Assembly: GCA_035642095.1 (NCBI GenBank)
Contig: DASQTB010000110.1
Coordinates: 1-31,600 of the forward strand
Length of the DNA: 31,600 nt
Reading direction: 5' to 3'
Source of the DNA: DASQTB01 sp035642095
GTDB taxonomy: Bacteria > Actinomycetota > UBA4738 > CALAEC01
This document shows, one piece after another, positions 14,660-21,303 of this stretch. The position numbers and the translations under genes were made by a program. Each line of letters starts with the position of its first letter. Position 1 is the stretch's first letter. Under the pieces are notes generated by a model that saw only the letters and a list, made by a program, of their open reading frames with translations, ran no database searches and was not told the origin of the DNA.

Positions 14660-14684
14660 GAATACGACATCCGACGAAGTGGTT

Positions 14685-14711
14685 GGAACGTCGGTACGGC
14701 CGGCGAATGTC
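14685..14711 (+). promoter_or_regulatory. Possible ECF-type promoter of trxA
   Basis: GGAAC (14685-14689) matches the usual -35 of ECF sigma factors and lies 46 nt before the trxA ATG. A candidate -10 containing GTC starts 19 nt later (14709). The spacing and -10 are poor matches. It could link trxA to the sigM homologue upstream, but this is inference. Confidence 0.2.
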
Positions 14712-14734
14712 GGTCGTCGAGACAAGGAGGAGGG

Positions 14735-15064
14735 ATGGCCGGAGTCACCGAGGTCGGCGATCAGGAGTTCGACCGCGAGATCCTGAAATCGGAGAAGCCC
14801 GTGCTGGTCGACTTCTGGGCGGACTGGTGCGTGCCGTGCCACATGGTGTCGCCGGTGGTCGAGGAGATCGGACGGGACAAGGCCGAGGTCCTGCGGGTGG
14901 CTAAGCTGAACGTCGATGACAACCCGCAAGCCGCGTACCGCTACGGGGTGATGAGCATCCCCACCCTGATCTTGTTCAAGGGCGGCGAGGAGGTCGCCCG
15001 GGTGGTGGGCGCCAAACCCAAAGACGCGATCCTCCGCGAGCTGGACCAGCACATCACCGCCTGA
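14735..15064 (+). CDS. trxA: Thioredoxin
   Basis: This 109-residue thioredoxin is a small cytosolic dithiol protein that reduces disulfides and is recharged by TrxB. It has the expected DFWADWC start of the active-site helix and the cis-Pro segment SIPTLILF. The active site is WCVPC (Cys32 and Cys35) in place of the usual WCGPC. The residue between the cysteines affects redox potential, so activity may differ from standard thioredoxin. The ATG at 14735 follows a perfect AAGGAGG site. A hairpin lies directly after the stop. Confidence 0.95.
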   Translation: MAGVTEVGDQEFDREILKSEKPVLVDFWADWCVPCHMVSPVVEEIGRDKAEVLRVAKLNVDDNPQAAYRYGVMSIPTLILFKGGEEVARVVGAKPKDAILRELDQHITA

Positions 15065-15067
15065 TCC

Positions 15068-15087
15068 GGGGTCGACCGCTCGATCCC
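15068..15087 (+). terminator. Possible hairpin terminator after trxA
   Basis: An 8-bp stem with one G-T wobble (15068-15075 with 15080-15087, loop CCGC) begins 4 nt after the trxA stop. No T tract follows, so the call is moderate at best. Confidence 0.35.
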
Positions 15088-15123
15088 CGTACCCTTCCCG
15101 TTCGGTGGGACCACCCTCGCGGA

Positions 15124-15129
15124 TAGACT
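15124..15129 (+). promoter_or_regulatory. Leaderless-type -10 of cwlM
   Basis: TAGACT ends 6 nt before the GTG at 15136 with no ribosome binding site between. The same hexamer stands before the kinase gene. Confidence 0.45.
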
Positions 15130-15135
15130 GCGGCC

Positions 15136-16227
15136 GTGGACACGATCGGGCCGGGCCACCGCGGCGAACGCGTCCGCGACGTCCAGAGCCGCCTCTCGGC
15201 GTTGGGTTTCCATGTCGACGCGCGTGAGCTCGAGGGGCACGCCTTCGGCGACTCGACCGAGGCCGCGGTCCGCACGTTCCAGCAGGAGCGGGGGCTGCTG
15301 GTCGATGGGCTGGTTGGCGCGGCGACCTGGCAGGAGCTGGTCGAGGCCGGGTACTCCCTGGGCGATCGGATCCTGTACCTCCGCCATCCCCACCCCAGGG
15401 GCGACGACGTCCGGGCCCTCCAGCGCCGGCTGAACCTCCTGGGATTCGATCCGGGGAGGGAGGACGGGATCTTCGGGGATCAGACCGCCCGGGCGGTCCG
15501 GGACTTCCAGATCAACGTGGGGCTCCGGCCGGACGGCATCGTCGGCCCATCGACCACCGACGCGCTGGATCGCCTCCTGGCCGCGCCCACCAGCGGCTTC
15601 GGGAGGGCCGGGATCAGGGAGACCGAGGGGATGCGCGACGGCGCGGCATCTCTCGACGGCCGGACGATCGCCATCGATCCCGGCCACGGCCCCCGGGATC
15701 CCGGGGCCACCGGGCCGACCGGGTCCAAGGAGGCGGATGCGGCGTACGCTCTGGCCCTCGGTCTGGCCGACGAGCTGGAGCGGCGCGGTTCTCGGACGGT
15801 CCTCCTTCGGGAGCTGGAGGACGACCCCGGTGACTCCGAGCGGGCCGCTCGAGCCAACCGGGCCCAGGCCGACGCGATGCTGTCCATCCATCTCAACAGC
15901 CACGAGGACCCTGCGGCGGACGGCTCAGCCGCGTACTACTTTGGCCGGCTGGGGTTCTCGTCCGTGGCCGGCCAGGCGCTGGCCGGGCTGATCCAGGACG
16001 AGCTGACCGCGGCGACCGGCCTCCGCGACGGGCGAACCCATCCCAAGGCCTTCCCCATTCTCCGGGAGACCAGGATGCCGGCCGTTCAGGTCGAGCCGTG
16101 CTTCATTACCAACCCGAAGGAGGAGCGGCTCCTGTCCGAGGAGCCCTTCGTGCGGGAGGTCGTCCGGGCCCTGGCCACGGCGTTGGAGCGGTTCTTCGCC
16201 GGGCGCGCTCCGGCGACCGCCGGCTGA
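15136..16227 (+). CDS. cwlM: CwlM-type N-acetylmuramoyl-L-alanine amidase homologue
   Basis: This 363-residue protein has two peptidoglycan-binding domains (about residues 5-70 and 84-150) followed by an Amidase_3 domain (about 175-353). The zinc-site residues are present: His184 in DPGHG, Glu199 in SKEAD and His252 in SIHLNSH, with the catalytic Glu320 in QVEPCF. There is no signal peptide, as in M. tuberculosis CwlM, which is reported to act in the cytoplasm as a phosphorylated regulator of MurA and partner of MurJ and not as a lytic enzyme. Here the intact zinc site leaves enzyme activity possible. The GTG at 15136 is preceded by TAGACT at 6 nt. Gene context equals Rv3915. Confidence 0.92.
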   Translation: MDTIGPGHRGERVRDVQSRLSALGFHVDARELEGHAFGDSTEAAVRTFQQERGLLVDGLVGAATWQELVEAGYSLGDRILYLRHPHPRGDDVRALQRRLNLLGFDPGREDGIFGDQTARAVRDFQINVGLRPDGIVGPSTTDALDRLLAAPTSGFGRAGIRETEGMRDGAASLDGRTIAIDPGHGPRDPGATGPTGSKEADAAYALALGLADELERRGSRTVLLRELEDDPGDSERAARANRAQADAMLSIHLNSHEDPAADGSAAYYFGRLGFSSVAGQALAGLIQDELTAATGLRDGRTHPKAFPILRETRMPAVQVEPCFITNPKEERLLSEEPFVREVVRALATALERFFAGRAPATAG

Positions 16228-16231
16228 CCTC

Positions 16232-16813
16232 TCAAGCGACGCCCGGCGCCGCCAGCGGCACGGCCGCGGATTCGGCGGTCTCCCCGGCATCGATCGCCGT
16301 GCGGAGGTCCAACCGCATCAGCGGGAACCGGGCGTCCTCCCGGACGACCTTGAACCCCCCCGCGCCCAGGAACGGCGCCGGCAGCACCCATCCGCCGGTC
16401 CACCCGCGGTCACCGATGGCCTCGATGGCCCGAACCCCCCGATCGAGGAGGTCCCGGCCGACCGCTCGGACCAGGTGGGTGCCCAGTCCGAAGCCCCGCC
16501 GTCGGTCGACCACATAACAGTACGAGAGGTACACGGCGTCCGCCGAGACACGGCCGCATCGGAACCGGCCCAGCCGAGGGAAGAACGACGGCGGAGCGTA
16601 CTCGGCGAAGGCCACTGCCCCGAGCTCCTCCTCCACCATCATCTTGGCGCAGGGGCCCCACTCCAGGAGGACGTCCGAGAACCACTGCTCCTTCTCGAAC
16701 TCGGGCTCCACGGACGGATCGTCCACGTCCAGCTCCCAGTACACGGAAGCCAGAACCTTGGAGGGAGCCTGGCGGAGGTTCTCCAGGTTCACGTCAACCA
16801 GTCGGTGCGACAC
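16232..16813 (-). CDS. GNAT-family acetyltransferase-like protein (Rv3916c position)
   Basis: This 193-residue protein has a GNAT-like core. The acetyl-CoA loop is RRRGFGLG near residues 104-111, followed by a helix THLVRAVGRDLLDRG and a Val/Leu-rich ending. The N terminus (MSHRLVDVNLENL) and the segment LASVYWELD resemble the conserved actinobacterial gene next to cwlM and parB. Acetyl acceptor and role are unknown. The GTG at 16813 is 9 nt after the stop of a small upstream ORF, so both may be one transcript. The stop converges on cwlM with only 4 nt between them. Confidence 0.75.
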   Translation of the reverse strand: MSHRLVDVNLENLRQAPSKVLASVYWELDVDDPSVEPEFEKEQWFSDVLLEWGPCAKMMVEEELGAVAFAEYAPPSFFPRLGRFRCGRVSADAVYLSYCYVVDRRRGFGLGTHLVRAVGRDLLDRGVRAIEAIGDRGWTGGWVLPAPFLGAGGFKVVREDARFPLMRLDLRTAIDAGETAESAAVPLAAPGVA

Positions 16814-16822
16814 CCGGCCGCC

Positions 16823-16921
16823 CTAGCGGGAGGCCCGGGGCCGGCGGGCGGTCCGGACCAGGACCAGGCCCAGCAGCACGCCGAGGGAGATCGAATGCAG
16901 AGCGCGACGGAGCTCCGCCAC
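16823..16921 (-). CDS. Putative 32-residue membrane peptide
   Basis: A short ORF of 32 codons starts with VAELRRALHSIS, has one hydrophobic helix (about residues 12-23, rich in Leu and Val) and ends in a basic tail RTARRPRASR. This is the N-in, positive-inside layout of small membrane peptides in reverse order of charge. It is supported by TACCAT (minus strand, 16929-16934) placed 7 nt before the GTG, the same spacing as other leaderless starts here, and by the GNAT gene starting 9 nt after it. Codon use alone cannot prove translation. It may be a non-coding leader. Confidence 0.4.
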   Translation of the reverse strand: MAELRRALHSISLGVLLGLVLVRTARRPRASR

Positions 16922-16928
16922 GCTGGCG

Positions 16929-16934
16929 ATGGTA
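16929..16934 (-). promoter_or_regulatory. Leaderless-type -10 of the 32-residue ORF and GNAT gene
   Basis: On the minus strand TACCAT ends 7 nt before the GTG at 16921. It is divergent from the -10 of the aminotransferase gene, 24 nt away. Confidence 0.35.
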
Positions 16935-16957
16935 CACCGCCTCGGTCCGCCCTCCGA

Positions 16958-16963
16958 TACGAT
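16958..16963 (+). promoter_or_regulatory. Leaderless-type -10 of the aminotransferase gene
   Basis: TACGAT ends 7 nt before the GTG at 16971. This spacing supports the GTG and not the ATG at 16962, which overlaps the element. Confidence 0.45.
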
Positions 16964-16970
16964 GCCCGTC

Positions 16971-18161
16971 GTGACATCGACGTTTCGGTACGCCGCTCGA
17001 GCCGGAAGTATGACCGCCTCCGAGGTCCGGGCCCTGTTCGCGGTGGCCTCGCGCCCCGAGGTCATCTCCCTGGCCGGTGGGATGCCGTTCGTCCAGGGCC
17101 TTCCCGGGGACGAGGTCGACAGCGTCGTCCGGCAGGTCCTCCGGGAGCGGGGTCCCGTGGCGCTCCAGTACGGTGCCGGGTCGGGCCAGCCCGCACTGAA
17201 GGACCGCCTGGTCGAGGTGATGGCCGAAGAAGGGGTCCGCGCCGGCCCGGACCAGCTCCTGATCACCGTGGGGGCTCAGCAGGCGCTCGACCTCATCGGG
17301 AAACTCTTCATCGATCCCGGCGACGTCATCGCCGTGGAGGCGCCCTCCTACGTCGGCGCCCTGTCGGCGTTCAGTGCCTTCCAACCGCGATACCTCCTGA
17401 CCCCGATGGACGAGGATGGGTTGGTCGTCGAGGCCTTCGAGCAGGCTCTCCGGAGCGGCGATCGGCCGAAGTTCCTCTACCTCTGTCCGAACTTTCATAA
17501 CCCGGCGGGCGTCACGCTTTCGGCGGAGCGCCGTCGCCGCCTGGTCGAGGTCTGTCGGAACGCGGGCGTGCCCATCGTCGAGGACAACCCGTATGGCCTC
17601 CTTCGGTTCGAGGGACAGAAGCGTCCCTCACTGCACTCGCTCGATCCCGAGAACGTGTTCTACCTGGGTACCCTGTCCAAGATCTTCTGTCCCGGGATCC
17701 GAGTGGGGTGGATCGCGGCCCCCCCGGATGCCCTGGCCCGGCTGACCCTGTTCAAGGAGGCCGCCGATCTGTGCTCCTCGAACCTGAACATGCTGATCGC
17801 AGAGACGTGGCTCGCCGACGGAGACAGGTGGCGGTCGACCCTGGGCCGGTTGGTCGACATCTACCGGAGCCGCCGGGACGCGTGCCTGGAGGCGCTGGAG
17901 GCCCACTTCCCGCCCGGGACGTCCTGGACCCGGCCGGGCGGAGGGTTCTACGTCTGGGTCACGGTGCCCGCCGCCGACACTCGAGCGTTGCTCCCCGAGG
18001 CCGTCGACCGCAAGGTGGCCTACGTACCGGGGACGGCCTTCTACCCGGACGGCTCCGGCGCCGACCGGCTCCGCCTGGCGTTCTGCTACCCCCCCGAGGA
18101 CTCGATCCGGGAGGGCGTCCGGCGCCTCGGAGATCTGCTCCGCGAGCGCCTGGCGGCCTGA
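16971..18161 (+). CDS. PLP-dependent class I/II aminotransferase (2-aminoadipate/LysN type)
   Basis: This 396-residue fold-type I aminotransferase transfers amino groups through pyridoxal phosphate. The Schiff-base lysine is in TLSKIF (Lys237), the Asp that contacts the ring is in VEDNPY (Asp205, with Tyr208), Asn177 is in NFHNPAG and the carboxylate-binding Arg is Arg379 or near it in RLAF. The NFHNPAG motif and the length fit the LysN/2-aminoadipate branch, which is also the C-terminal half of MocR regulators; no DNA-binding domain is present. The substrate is not certain. The gene is not in the M. tuberculosis origin order, so it is an insertion. Its stop is 1 nt from the convergent parB stop. 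Confidence 0.88.
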   Translation: MTSTFRYAARAGSMTASEVRALFAVASRPEVISLAGGMPFVQGLPGDEVDSVVRQVLRERGPVALQYGAGSGQPALKDRLVEVMAEEGVRAGPDQLLITVGAQQALDLIGKLFIDPGDVIAVEAPSYVGALSAFSAFQPRYLLTPMDEDGLVVEAFEQALRSGDRPKFLYLCPNFHNPAGVTLSAERRRRLVEVCRNAGVPIVEDNPYGLLRFEGQKRPSLHSLDPENVFYLGTLSKIFCPGIRVGWIAAPPDALARLTLFKEAADLCSSNLNMLIAETWLADGDRWRSTLGRLVDIYRSRRDACLEALEAHFPPGTSWTRPGGGFYVWVTVPAADTRALLPEAVDRKVAYVPGTAFYPDGSGADRLRLAFCYPPEDSIREGVRRLGDLLRERLAA

Positions 18162-18162
18162 G

Positions 18163-19008
18163 TCACTCCCCCAAGATCCCCCGGGCGATGCGGTCCAGGT
18201 CGGCCTTGGATCCGAAGTCGATGACGATCCGTCCCTTCCGACGGGTCCGCTGGATACGCACCTTCGTACCCAGCGCGTCGGCCAGGGCCTCCTCGATCTG
18301 AAGCAGCTTGGGATCGACCGGCCTGGGCGCCGCCTCCGTCCGAGCGGCCGGGTGGACCGCGAACGAACGGACCAGCTCCTCGGTCTGGCGAACGGAAAGG
18401 CCCTCCGCTGCGATCCTCAGCCCCAGGCTCATCTGGGCCTCAGGGTCCTCCAGGGACAGGAGCGCCCGGGCGTGGCCGGCGGTGAGCGACCCTTCCGCCA
18501 GGAGCCGTTGGACGTCGGGAGGCAGGTTCAGCAGACGGATCGTGTTGGCCACGTGGGAGCGCGAGTGCCCCAGTCGCTCGGCCAGATCCTCCTGGGTGAC
18601 GCCGAGATCGTCCTGGAGCTCCTGGAACGCGGCCGCCTGCTCCAGGGCGGACAGGTCCTGACGGTGAATGTTTTCGATCAGGGCCTCCCGGAGTGACTCC
18701 GTGTCGTCGGTCGTCCGGACCAGGGCCGGAACGGTGGCCAGCCCGGCGAGCTTGGCCGCCCGCACCCTTCGCTCCCCCGCCACCAGCTCGTATCCCCCGT
18801 CGACCCGGCGGACCACCACGGGTTGGAGGACCCCGACCTCACGGATCGACCGGGCCAGCCCCTCGAGGGACTCCTCATCGAAGCCCTGCCGCGGCTGTCG
18901 GGGGTTGGGGGCCACCGCCTGAACGGGGACCTCGACCAGCCCGGTCTCGTCGGAGGCTCCGGGAATGAGGGCCGAAAGCCCGCGACCCAATCCTCCTCGC
19001 TGTCTCAC
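18163..19008 (-). CDS. parB: Chromosome partitioning protein ParB
   Basis: ParB binds parS sites near the origin, loads as a CTP-dependent clamp and spreads to recruit condensin and drive segregation with ParA. The 281-residue protein has the N-terminal LGRGLSALIP box that contacts ParA, the CTP-binding motifs GERR (78-81) and ENIHRQDLS (112-120), a helix-turn-helix (about 137-160, VTQEDLAERLGHSRSHVANT) and a C-terminal dimer domain. All key segments are intact. The GTG at 19008 overlaps the parA stop (GTGA). Two parS sites lie about 1.5 kb upstream. Confidence 0.96.
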   Translation of the reverse strand: MRQRGGLGRGLSALIPGASDETGLVEVPVQAVAPNPRQPRQGFDEESLEGLARSIREVGVLQPVVVRRVDGGYELVAGERRVRAAKLAGLATVPALVRTTDDTESLREALIENIHRQDLSALEQAAAFQELQDDLGVTQEDLAERLGHSRSHVANTIRLLNLPPDVQRLLAEGSLTAGHARALLSLEDPEAQMSLGLRIAAEGLSVRQTEELVRSFAVHPAARTEAAPRPVDPKLLQIEEALADALGTKVRIQRTRRKGRIVIDFGSKADLDRIARGILGE

Positions 19009-19931
19009 GCGTCTTCCCCTCCTTCCTCGGTCCTCGGGGGAGCCGGTCCCACGGCGATGACGCCGGGGGGCTCGGCGTCGGGCAGGGGCGCGTCGATGGC
19101 CTCTCGGTGGAGGAACTCCCGGGCCAGGCGGCGATACGACTTCGCCCCCTTCGAGCCGGAATCGTAAGCCGTGATCGGACGGCCGAATCCGGGCGCCTCG
19201 GACAGACGGACCGTGCGAGGTATGATGGTGTCATACACGCGGGGACCGAAGTACCGGCGGACCTCGGCCACGACCTGCTCGGAGAGCTTGGTCCGGCGGT
19301 CGTACATGGTCAGGACGATCCCGGTGAGTCTCAACCGCCCATTGAGGTTCTGTTGGATCAGCCTGACGTTCCGAAGGAGCTGACCGAGCCCCTCCAGGGC
19401 GTAGTACTCGCACTGGATGGGGACGATCAGCTCGTCCGCGGCGGTCAGCGCGTTGACGGTGATCAGGCCCAGCGATGGGGGGCAGTCCAGCAGAACCAGG
19501 TCGAAACCGGCCGTGACCGACTCGATCGCTCGGGCCAGCCGGGTCTCCCTCGAGATCTGGCCCACCAGCTCGATCTCCGCGCCGGCCAGGTCGATCGTCG
19601 AGGGGATGGCCCACACCCCGGCGACGGAGGTCTCCATCACGGCCTCGCCGGCCGGCCTTCCCTGGGTGAGCATCTGGTACGTTCCGACCTGCCGTCGCCC
19701 GGGATCGATGCCCAAGCCGGTCGAGGCGTTCCCCTGCGGGTCGAGGTCGATCACCAGCACCTTCCGGCCAAGCTCCGCCAACGCGGCACCGAGGTTGACC
19801 GCCGTGGTGCTCTTGCCCACCCCACCCTTCTGATTGGCGATGGCCACCACCCGCGGTTCGGTGGGCCCCGAGGGGATAGGCTCAGCCTCGGGTCGAGGTT
19901 CCTCTCCACGTCTCCTGAAGGCCTTGAGCAC
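19005..19931 (-). CDS. parA: Chromosome partitioning ATPase ParA (Soj)
   Basis: ParA is an ATPase that moves ParB-bound origins along the nucleoid. The 308-residue protein has the deviant Walker A KGGVGKST (35-42), DPQGNAS, LLDCPPSLG and a P-loop pattern typical of chromosomal ParA. About 28 N-terminal and 30 C-terminal residues are low-complexity extensions. The GTG at 19931 is preceded by GGAGG at 7 nt, within the end of rsmG, and rsmG ends 3 nt upstream. rsmG-parA-parB are therefore one transcript, as in most actinobacteria. Confidence 0.96.
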   Translation of the reverse strand: MLKAFRRRGEEPRPEAEPIPSGPTEPRVVAIANQKGGVGKSTTAVNLGAALAELGRKVLVIDLDPQGNASTGLGIDPGRRQVGTYQMLTQGRPAGEAVMETSVAGVWAIPSTIDLAGAEIELVGQISRETRLARAIESVTAGFDLVLLDCPPSLGLITVNALTAADELIVPIQCEYYALEGLGQLLRNVRLIQQNLNGRLRLTGIVLTMYDRRTKLSEQVVAEVRRYFGPRVYDTIIPRTVRLSEAPGFGRPITAYDSGSKGAKSYRRLAREFLHREAIDAPLPDAEPPGVIAVGPAPPRTEEGGEDA

Positions 19932-19934
19932 GGG

Positions 19935-20567
19935 TCATCCTCCGCGAGACATGATAACCAGTGGCGGCATCGTTGCAATCAGGCTCCTGGTCTCGGCCCG
20001 GGCAGGAGGGGGGTTGGCCTCGGCCGCGGCCCGGCCCGGATCGCTCAAGCTCTGCCCGGCGAAGTAGATCAGCCTCCCTCCGGGGCGGAGCACCGGGTAT
20101 GCCGCCGCCCAGCTTCGTTCCAGGGGGCCGAAGGCCCGCGCGGTGGCCACGTCCGCCCTGGCGACCACCTCCTGGACGCGCTGGACCCGTACGTCCACGC
20201 GGGGCAGATCCAGGGTGTCGACGGCGAGCTCGAGGAACGCCCCCGCTCTGCGGCGGCTGTCGACCAGGGTCACCCCCAGATCGGGCCGGGCACAGGCCAG
20301 CACCAGGCCCGGGAGCCCGGCCCCGCTTCCGATGTCGACCAGCGCACGGTCCGCATCGACGAGCAGGGGCGCGGCCCTGAGGCAGTCCAGGAGGTGTCGG
20401 TCGTACACCCGATCGGCGTCCGAGGGTGAGATCAGCCCGATCTCCGTCGCTCTGTCGGCAAGGAGCCCCTCGAGCTCCATCAGCCGACTCCGAGCATCCT
20501 CATCGAGGGAAAGGCCGATGGCGGCGGCGTCGCGCTCCAGGTAGGGGCCACGTTTCACGTGAAGCAT
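19935..20567 (-). CDS. rsmG: 16S rRNA (guanine-N7) methyltransferase RsmG
   Basis: RsmG (GidB) methylates N7 of G527 in 16S rRNA with S-adenosylmethionine. Loss gives low-level streptomycin resistance. The 210-residue protein has the SAM motif VDIGSGAGLPG (77-87), DRHLLDCL and VTLVDSRRRAGAFL. The ATG at 20567 lies inside a parS site, so ParB spreading at parS could affect its expression. The translation reads MLHVKRGPYL, with the first codons spelled by parS. The length is normal. Confidence 0.94.
   Translation of the reverse strand: MLHVKRGPYLERDAAAIGLSLDEDARSRLMELEGLLADRATEIGLISPSDADRVYDRHLLDCLRAAPLLVDADRALVDIGSGAGLPGLVLACARPDLGVTLVDSRRRAGAFLELAVDTLDLPRVDVRVQRVQEVVARADVATARAFGPLERSWAAAYPVLRPGGRLIYFAGQSLSDPGRAAAEANPPPARAETRSLIATMPPLVIMSRGG
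20551..20566. other. parS site 1 (ParB-binding, 14 of 16 match)
   Basis: CGTTTCACGTGAAGCA matches the bacterial consensus TGTTTCACGTGAAACA at 14 of 16 positions. It overlaps the first codon of rsmG. A pair with site 2, 35 bp away start to start, makes random occurrence unlikely. Confidence 0.9.
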
Positions 20568-20585
20568 TGTCGCATCCGACGCCCG

Positions 20586-20601
20586 CGTTTCACGTGAATC
20601 A
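20586..20601. other. parS site 2 (ParB-binding, 14 of 16 match)
   Basis: CGTTTCACGTGAATCA matches the parS consensus at 14 of 16 positions. It lies in the gap between rsmG and jag. The central TTTCACGTGAA core is identical to that of site 1. Confidence 0.9.
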
Positions 20602-20631
20602 ACGGCGAGAGGAGAACGCTCGGGGAGGCGG

Positions 20632-21303
20632 TTATCTGGCGGAGGCCGGGCCGCGCCGTCGCCGGATCACGACGCGGCGCTCGGGGTCCTCCCCCTCGCT
20701 GGAGGTCTCCACCCCTTCCACGTCATTCACGGCATCGTGGACGATCTTCCGTTCGTAGGGACTCATCGGCTCCAACCGCTCGGGGCGGCCGCTCCGCTTC
20801 ACCCGGGACGCAGCCGTGGTGGCCCGCTCCACCAGGATCGAACGACGCCGCTTCCGGTAGTCCTCCACGTCCACGATCACCCTGCACCGGGACTCGGTCC
20901 GCCGTTGGACGGCCGACCGCACGACCTCCTGGAGGGCGTCGAGCGTCTGGCCGTGGCGGCCGATGAGCAGGCCCATTCCCTCGGCCTCTTCCGCTCCGAG
21001 GACGTCCACATACATCACCCCGTCGACCTCTCCCCAGTCGACCTCCGCGGAAAGGCCCATCCGTTCCAGAAGGCCGGTGACGAACTCTTCGGCGACCTGG
21101 GCCTGTTCCTCCAGGTCCGCACCGCCCAGATCCTCCCGGACCCGGACCCGAACGACGGCCTCCTGGCTCCCGAAGCCGAGCACCCCTCTCTGGGGCTCCT
21201 GAACGATCTCGACCTCGGCCTCCTGTTCGCTGACGCCGAGCTCCTCGAGCGCCGACTCGATGGCCTCTTCAACGCTTACGGCGCTTCTTTCGACTTCCCG
21301 CAC
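20632..21303 (-). CDS. jag: RNA-binding protein Jag/KhpB (Jag-N, KH, R3H)
   Basis: Jag (KhpB/EloR) is a cytosolic RNA-binding protein tied to cell elongation and division. The 223-residue protein has the N-terminal Jag domain (VEEAIESALEELG, then GVLGFGSQEA), a KH domain with MGLLIGRHGQTLDAL and a C-terminal R3H domain with YERKIVHDAV. The chosen start is GTG at 21303, with GGAGG at about 21309-21313. A longer ORF upstream lies in the overlap with yidC and lacks a better signal. It overlaps the yidC end by 35 nt. The conserved jag-yidC pair supports the call. Confidence 0.92.
   Translation of the reverse strand: MREVERSAVSVEEAIESALEELGVSEQEAEVEIVQEPQRGVLGFGSQEAVVRVRVREDLGGADLEEQAQVAEEFVTGLLERMGLSAEVDWGEVDGVMYVDVLGAEEAEGMGLLIGRHGQTLDALQEVVRSAVQRRTESRCRVIVDVEDYRKRRRSILVERATTAASRVKRSGRPERLEPMSPYERKIVHDAVNDVEGVETSSEGEDPERRVVIRRRRGPASAR

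Noticed and set aside
16814..16970. tRNA or other structured RNA in the gap between the GNAT gene and the aminotransferase
   Set aside because: No cloverleaf or conserved RNA motif could be found; the gap is explained by the small ORF and two promoters.
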